DNA of 31,413 nt from an uncultured Bacteroidales bacterium (GTDB lineage Bacteria; Bacteroidota; Bacteroidia; Bacteroidales; Bacteroidaceae): positions 1-31,413 of the forward strand of contig CACXLY010000031.1 of NCBI GenBank assembly GCA_902768605.1, read 5' to 3'. Numbering within the stretch: position 1 is the first letter of the stretch; each line of letters opens with the position of its first letter. The notes beneath the pieces were generated by a model, which was not told the origin of the DNA, searched no databases, and saw nothing but the letters and a program-made list of their open reading frames with translations. The position numbers and the translations under genes were made by a program. This document shows, one piece after another, positions 28,067-31,413 of this stretch.

Positions 28067-30313
28067 GTGTCCTCGCTTATAACTGACCTCGCCTACATTC
28101 TTGTTGTTGCCAGCATCGTGACAATCATCTTCAAGCGACTGCGGCAACCGCTCGTCCTGGGCTATATCGTGGCCGGCTTCCTTGCTGGACCGCACATGCC
28201 CTACACGCCTTCCGTGACCAGCATGGACGGCATCGACGAGTGGAGCAAACTGGGCGTCATCTTCCTCATGTTCACACTCGGACTGGAGTTCTCGTTCAAG
28301 AAGATACTGAAGATGGGCATGCAACCCATCCTGACTGCCGTGATGGTGATGTTCTGCATGATAGGCGTCGGCGGAATGATTGCGTCGTTCTTTGGCTGGA
28401 GCCACATGGACAGGCTCTTCCTGGGCGGTATGCTCAGCATGAGCTCCACGACGATTATCTATAAGGCTTTCGACGACCTCGGCCTCCGAAGCAAGCGCTT
28501 TGCCTCCGGCGTCATTTCTGTGCTCATCATCGAAGACATTCTGGGCATCCTCTTGATGGTGATGCTCAGCGCTTTGGCCGTGAGCCGCACCTTCCAGGGA
28601 CTGGAGCTGATGAAGAGCCTGATGCAACTCGGCTTCTTCCTCCTGCTGTGGTTCATGGTCGGCATCTACATGTTGCCCATCATTTTGAGGAAGGCAAAAA
28701 AATACATCAACAGCGAAACGCTGCTCGTCGTCTCCGTCGGCTTGTGCTTCTTGATGGCTGTGATAGCCACGGAGGTCGGGTACAGTCCTGCGTTCGGTGC
28801 GTTCATGATGGGCAGCATCCTTGCTGAAACCCTTGAGGCAGAAAACATTGAGAAGAGCGTCGCTTCTTTGAGAGACCTCTTCGGCGCAGTATTCTTCGTG
28901 TCGGTCGGCATGATGGTGGAGCCCTCGATATTGAAGGAATACTGGCTTCCGATACTTATCCTGACTTTCGCCGTCGTGGTCGGACAGATGTTCTTTGGCA
29001 GTCTGAGCTTCTTTGCGACGAGTGGCAACGTGCAGACCGCCGTCAGAAGCGGCTTCTCGATGGTGCAGATAGGCGAGTTCGCCTTTATTATCGCGGGCTT
29101 GGGACAAGAGTTGGGCGTCACCAGCCAATTCCTTTACCCCGTCGTCGTCTCTGTGAGTATCATCACGACCTTCCTGACGCCCTACATCATCAAACTCGCT
29201 CCGCAGGCCGTCAATCGCATAGAAAAATCCATGAGCAGCGAGTTGTTGTCGCTCATCAATCGTGGCAAGTCGCTGTCTATCAATAAACGAGCTCAGCGCC
29301 TCATGCTTTCGCCGGCAAATGCGTGGCGTCGTCTGTTCAGGGATTTGTTGTTTTACACGGCCGCCTATCTCACGATAAGTATTGCGGTCATCATGTTCTG
29401 CTATGCGACCGTTCTGCCTCTGTGCAAGCACTTCATCGGTGAGTGGTACGGCACGCTCGTTTGCGGCATCATCACCCTACTGCTTCTGTCGCCTTGCATC
29501 AGACCTATTGTCGTCAAGAAAATGCACAGTCGCGAGGTAAAATACCTGATTTCATCGGGAAAAATGAATGCTTTTCTCGTGCGTCTTGTCCTGTCTGCGA
29601 AGTTTCTCTTGGGCCTTATATTAATATATGATGTAGTTGAGTACGTTTCGCCGCTCTGGTGGCTTTGGAACGTTCTTATCAGTCTGGCAGTCCTCGTATT
29701 TATAGTGCTGAGCCGATTTGTCAAGTACACGAGCATCAAGATGGAGCGCACGTTCAAGCAGAACCTGCAACTCAGGGAGCAACAGGCCACTTTGAGCTAC
29801 GGCAGAAAACTCAGGGGAAAGGACCTGCAAATAGCGCGGGTGAAGGTGCCTGCCCATTCCCGTTGGGGCGGAAAGACGCTTTCGCAGCTCCATTTCGGCA
29901 AGAACGATCGCGTGCATATCGCGGCAATCCTGCGGGCGGGACACCGAATAAACATTCCCGGCGGCAGCCATCGCATCTATCCCGGCGACGAGCTGGAGGT
30001 GGTGGCTGGCAGCGAAGCCATCGAGTCCTTGCGTGCCAGAAGCGAACAGGAAGTGCTGCCTCTGCCCGAGCGAAACAAGGAGACGCACAACCTGACCGTC
30101 ATCTCCATCAAACTCAGCGAGAGCAGTCCCCTCATCGGTAAAACTTTGCAGGATATCGACTTCCGCCTGCGTTACCATTGCATGGTGCTTGGCGTGGAGA
30201 ACCAGGAAGGTCATCTCGACACCATCCAAGCCAAGCGTCAGTTCGCTCCTAATGACATCGTCTGGGTCGTAGGCGAGGAAGCCGACCTCAGCATGCTCTC
30301 GATGGTGATTTAA
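28067..30313 (+). CDS. CPA2 cation:proton antiporter with C-terminal RCK (TrkA_C) domains
   Basis: 748 residues. The GTG at 28067 is chosen because a stop codon lies just upstream and it preserves the first membrane helix (LAYILVVASIVTIIF). Residues 1 to about 385 are a Kef/NhaA-like exchanger domain (LVLGYIVAGFLAGPH, LGVIFLMFTLGLEFSF, SMSSTTIIYKAFDDL, PAFGAFMMGSILAET, FSMVQIGEFAFIIAGLGQE). About 430-560 hold four further membrane helices. Two TrkA_C-like regulatory domains follow from about 586 (LQIARVKVPAHSRWGGKTL) and 672 (THNLTVISIKLSESSPLIGK). No complete NAD-binding TrkA_N domain is visible. It would exchange Na+ or K+ for H+ across the inner membrane. The ion is not deducible here. Confidence 0.9.
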   Translation: MSSLITDLAYILVVASIVTIIFKRLRQPLVLGYIVAGFLAGPHMPYTPSVTSMDGIDEWSKLGVIFLMFTLGLEFSFKKILKMGMQPILTAVMVMFCMIGVGGMIASFFGWSHMDRLFLGGMLSMSSTTIIYKAFDDLGLRSKRFASGVISVLIIEDILGILLMVMLSALAVSRTFQGLELMKSLMQLGFFLLLWFMVGIYMLPIILRKAKKYINSETLLVVSVGLCFLMAVIATEVGYSPAFGAFMMGSILAETLEAENIEKSVASLRDLFGAVFFVSVGMMVEPSILKEYWLPILILTFAVVVGQMFFGSLSFFATSGNVQTAVRSGFSMVQIGEFAFIIAGLGQELGVTSQFLYPVVVSVSIITTFLTPYIIKLAPQAVNRIEKSMSSELLSLINRGKSLSINKRAQRLMLSPANAWRRLFRDLLFYTAAYLTISIAVIMFCYATVLPLCKHFIGEWYGTLVCGIITLLLLSPCIRPIVVKKMHSREVKYLISSGKMNAFLVRLVLSAKFLLGLILIYDVVEYVSPLWWLWNVLISLAVLVFIVLSRFVKYTSIKMERTFKQNLQLREQQATLSYGRKLRGKDLQIARVKVPAHSRWGGKTLSQLHFGKNDRVHIAAILRAGHRINIPGGSHRIYPGDELEVVAGSEAIESLRARSEQEVLPLPERNKETHNLTVISIKLSESSPLIGKTLQDIDFRLRYHCMVLGVENQEGHLDTIQAKRQFAPNDIVWVVGEEADLSMLSMVI

Positions 30314-30333
30314 ACTCTTTTCTTTCTTTTTTC

Positions 30334-30364
30334 TTTGATTAAAAGGAATAAATCACTATCTTTG
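30334..30364 (+). promoter_or_regulatory. ORF6N gene promoter TTTG-N19-TATCTTTG
   Basis: TTTG at 30334-30337 and TATCTTTG at 30357-30364 are separated by exactly 19 bp. The start codon is 26 bp further. It is a full Bacteroidetes vegetative promoter match. Confidence 0.88.
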
Positions 30365-30390
30365 TAGCGCGAAAGACAGAACACAGTCGT

Positions 30391-31026
30391 ATGAACGAAG
30401 TTCAAACCATACAAAACAAGATATACGAGATACGAGGTCAGCGCGTGATGCTCGACCGCGACCTGGCAGCTATGTACGGTGTAGAGACCAGAGTTCTTAA
30501 TCAGGCCGTTCGTCGAAATGCAACACGTTTCGATGGTGATGACTTTATGTTCCAATTGACTAAGGACGAAGTTATGCAAGTTGCTTCAAGGTCACAAATT
30601 GTGATCTCAAACATCCCCGATAATAAAGGGATTTTAGAAGATTCTAATAGTTCAAGATCACAATTTGTGACCTTGAACAAGGGACGTGGGTCAAACATCA
30701 AATATCTTCCTTATGCATTCACAGAATTAGGTGTGGCGATGCTTAGTAGTGTATTAAGGTCTGAGACAGCAATCAGCATCAATCGAGAAATAATGCGTGC
30801 CTTTGTGGCTTTCCGCCGTATTGCAGCAGCGTTACCTGATGCGGCTGCCGATGTGGCCCAGTTGCGCAAGGACTTTGAAGAGCTGAAGCTCGACATAGAG
30901 GACATACTTGCCGACCAGAACAACATCAACGAAGATACACGCATGCAGTTGGAGCTCATCAACCAGTCTTTGGCAGCCTTGCAGGCACCACCAAAGAAAC
31001 CGCATCGCCCCATCGGCTTCAAATAA
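30391..31026 (+). CDS. ORF6N domain-containing protein
   Basis: 211 residues. Residues 1 to about 95 match the ORF6N domain, a DNA-binding-like module common in phage antirepressors and in Bacteroidales genomes (IYEIRGQRVMLDRDLAAMYG, VRRNATRFDGDDFMFQLT, then YLPYAFTELGVAMLSSVLRS). The C-terminal half has a helical or coiled-coil segment (QLRKDFEELKLDIEDILADQNN) and ends in a Pro-rich stretch, PPKKPHRP. No other phage gene is nearby, so this is a lone gene, possibly a domesticated regulator. Base composition is lower in GC than neighbouring genes, consistent with transfer. A perfect 23-bp inverted repeat lies inside the coding region, so SRSQIV and SRSQFV recur in the protein. Function unknown. 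Confidence 0.88.
   Translation: MNEVQTIQNKIYEIRGQRVMLDRDLAAMYGVETRVLNQAVRRNATRFDGDDFMFQLTKDEVMQVASRSQIVISNIPDNKGILEDSNSSRSQFVTLNKGRGSNIKYLPYAFTELGVAMLSSVLRSETAISINREIMRAFVAFRRIAAALPDAAADVAQLRKDFEELKLDIEDILADQNNINEDTRMQLELINQSLAALQAPPKKPHRPIGFK
30585..30677. repeat. Perfect 23-bp inverted repeat inside the ORF6N gene
   Basis: Arms 30585-30607 (TTCAAGGTCACAAATTGTGA...) and 30655-30677 are exact reverse complements, separated by 47 bp. Each arm also contains the self-complementary TCACAAATTGTGA, so two smaller hairpins are possible as well. Confidence 0.9.
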
Positions 31027-31110
31027 CTATTATCCATTAACTGTTAACTAATACAATTCGCCTATAGAATAAACAAAGTAAACTAATACATATAGACAAA
31101 GAAGCGTTAG

Positions 31111-31164
31111 CTTAAACCGCAGAAGGGCCTATACATCAAGGACGGCAAGAAGTTCGTGAAGTAA
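31111..31164 (+). pseudogene. Relic of an exported-protein C-terminal tail
   Basis: The frame reads LKPQKGLYIKDGKKFVK then stop, with a stop codon (TAG) immediately upstream. 'KGLYIKDGKKFVK' is the form of the terminal strand of exported Bacteroidales proteins and parallels HGIYIENGQKRAK in the two secreted proteins at the other end of the window. No gene body remains upstream, so it is a degraded fragment. Confidence 0.65.
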
Positions 31165-31204
31165 GCCTTATTCTAAAGTCCCTTTATGGGAACAATGGAA
31201 ACGC

Positions 31205-31240
31205 AACGTGGGTCGCCTGAAAACGACCCACGTTATCTTT
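31205..31240 (+). terminator. Strong hairpin followed by ATCTTTT
   Basis: AACGTGGGTCG (31205-31215) pairs perfectly with CGACCCACGTT (31224-31234) around loop CCTGAAAA, then ATCTTTTC. It would terminate the ORF6N transcript or whatever the tail relic belonged to. The stem contains ACGTG, as the 22-bp arrays do. Confidence 0.75.
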
Positions 31241-31319
31241 TCAAAATAGGCCTATGTTCTTATCAGGCTTTGACTTTCCCTTCGGCCGTCGACCTTCGGT
31301 TCAGCCTTCATCTTGGCGT

Positions 31320-31380
31320 ATAGCTCATTTTGCAGGGTGATTTTGAGTAGTAGGTAGTCAATAGCTCAAATTGCAGGGTG
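31320..31380 (+). repeat. Two TAGCTCA..TTGCAGGGTG motifs, 41 bp apart
   Basis: ATAGCTCATTTTGCAGGGTG at about 31320 and ATAGCTCAAATTGCAGGGTG at about 31361 are near-identical, followed by T-rich runs. They may be the start of a larger repeat cut by the window. Confidence 0.7.
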
Positions 31381-31413
31381 CATTTTTTCGCTAGATATTT
31401 GGTACATAAGAGA

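Larger units (their letters stand above)
31027..31413. other. Gene-poor end of window
   Basis: It contains a relic of a secreted-protein tail (31111-31164), a strong hairpin (31205-31232) and two near-identical TAGCTCAnnTTGCAGGGTG motifs. No intact gene is visible before the window ends. Confidence 0.7.

Noticed and set aside
28055..29431. 458-codon His/Glu-rich frame antisense to the antiporter
   Set aside because: A mirror of hydrophobic codons on the other strand; no start signals and no family resemblance.
30391..31026. Prophage remnant around the ORF6N gene
   Set aside because: No integrase, structural or replication gene and no attachment repeats are seen nearby; a lone ORF6N gene is not evidence of a prophage.

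Overview
The window looks like a chromosomal segment of a Bacteroidales bacterium, most likely Prevotella or a close relative. Supporting signs are the Bacteroidetes-type promoters (TAnnTTTG at -7, in three places with TTTG exactly 19 bp upstream), secreted proteins ending in a 'YDLSGRK...GIYIENGQK'-type tail, a GH95 alpha-fucosidase, a Cthe_2159-type beta-helix protein and an ORF6N protein. The genus is inferred from style, not from a marker gene.

Layout. 1-5.0 kb is AT-richer and carries a 5'-truncated subtilisin-like protease, two secreted proteins sharing a C-terminal module, and a 74-codon relic of a second protease tail. This reads as a duplicated protease + secreted-protein cassette that has decayed. 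5.0-5.45 kb is repeat-rich non-coding DNA. 5.45-8.8 kb holds a radical SAM protein and a GH95 fucosidase. 9.2-14.7 kb is on the minus strand: trkH, nadB and a CbxX/SpoVK-like AAA ATPase with an acidic linker. 15.2-19.9 kb is a metH-metF methionine/C1 operon. 20.1-22.9 kb (minus) encodes a 948-residue secreted beta-helix protein. 23.3-25.9 kb encodes an outer-membrane beta-barrel, a PBP4-type DD-peptidase lipoprotein and a periplasmic coiled-coil protein, all envelope genes. 26.0-26.6 kb (minus) is a SpoU/TrmH methyltransferase. 26.6-27.0 kb is an AT-rich gap with several DnaA boxes and is a good oriC candidate. 27.0-30.3 kb is nadA and a CPA2 cation/proton antiporter, followed by an ORF6N gene and a relic of a secreted-protein tail.

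How genes work together: NadB and NadA are consecutive enzymes of de novo NAD synthesis but sit 15 kb apart. MetF makes the 5-methyl-THF used by MetH. TrkH and the antiporter both handle monovalent cations. The beta-barrel, PBP4 and coiled-coil genes form a likely envelope cluster.

The most unusual content is non-coding. There is a set of short tandem arrays, all with a 22-bp period, most with ACGTG in phase. There are small inverted-repeat elements, one of which (about 140 bp with ~40-bp arms) sits in frame inside metH. GC-rich palindromes are also translated in frame in metH and in two secreted proteins. Two copies of a ~230-bp nested fold-back element, an ATTGCTGTCCG terminal-repeat family and an exact promoter duplication complete the picture. 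No rRNA, tRNA, CRISPR array or complete insertion sequence was recognised.
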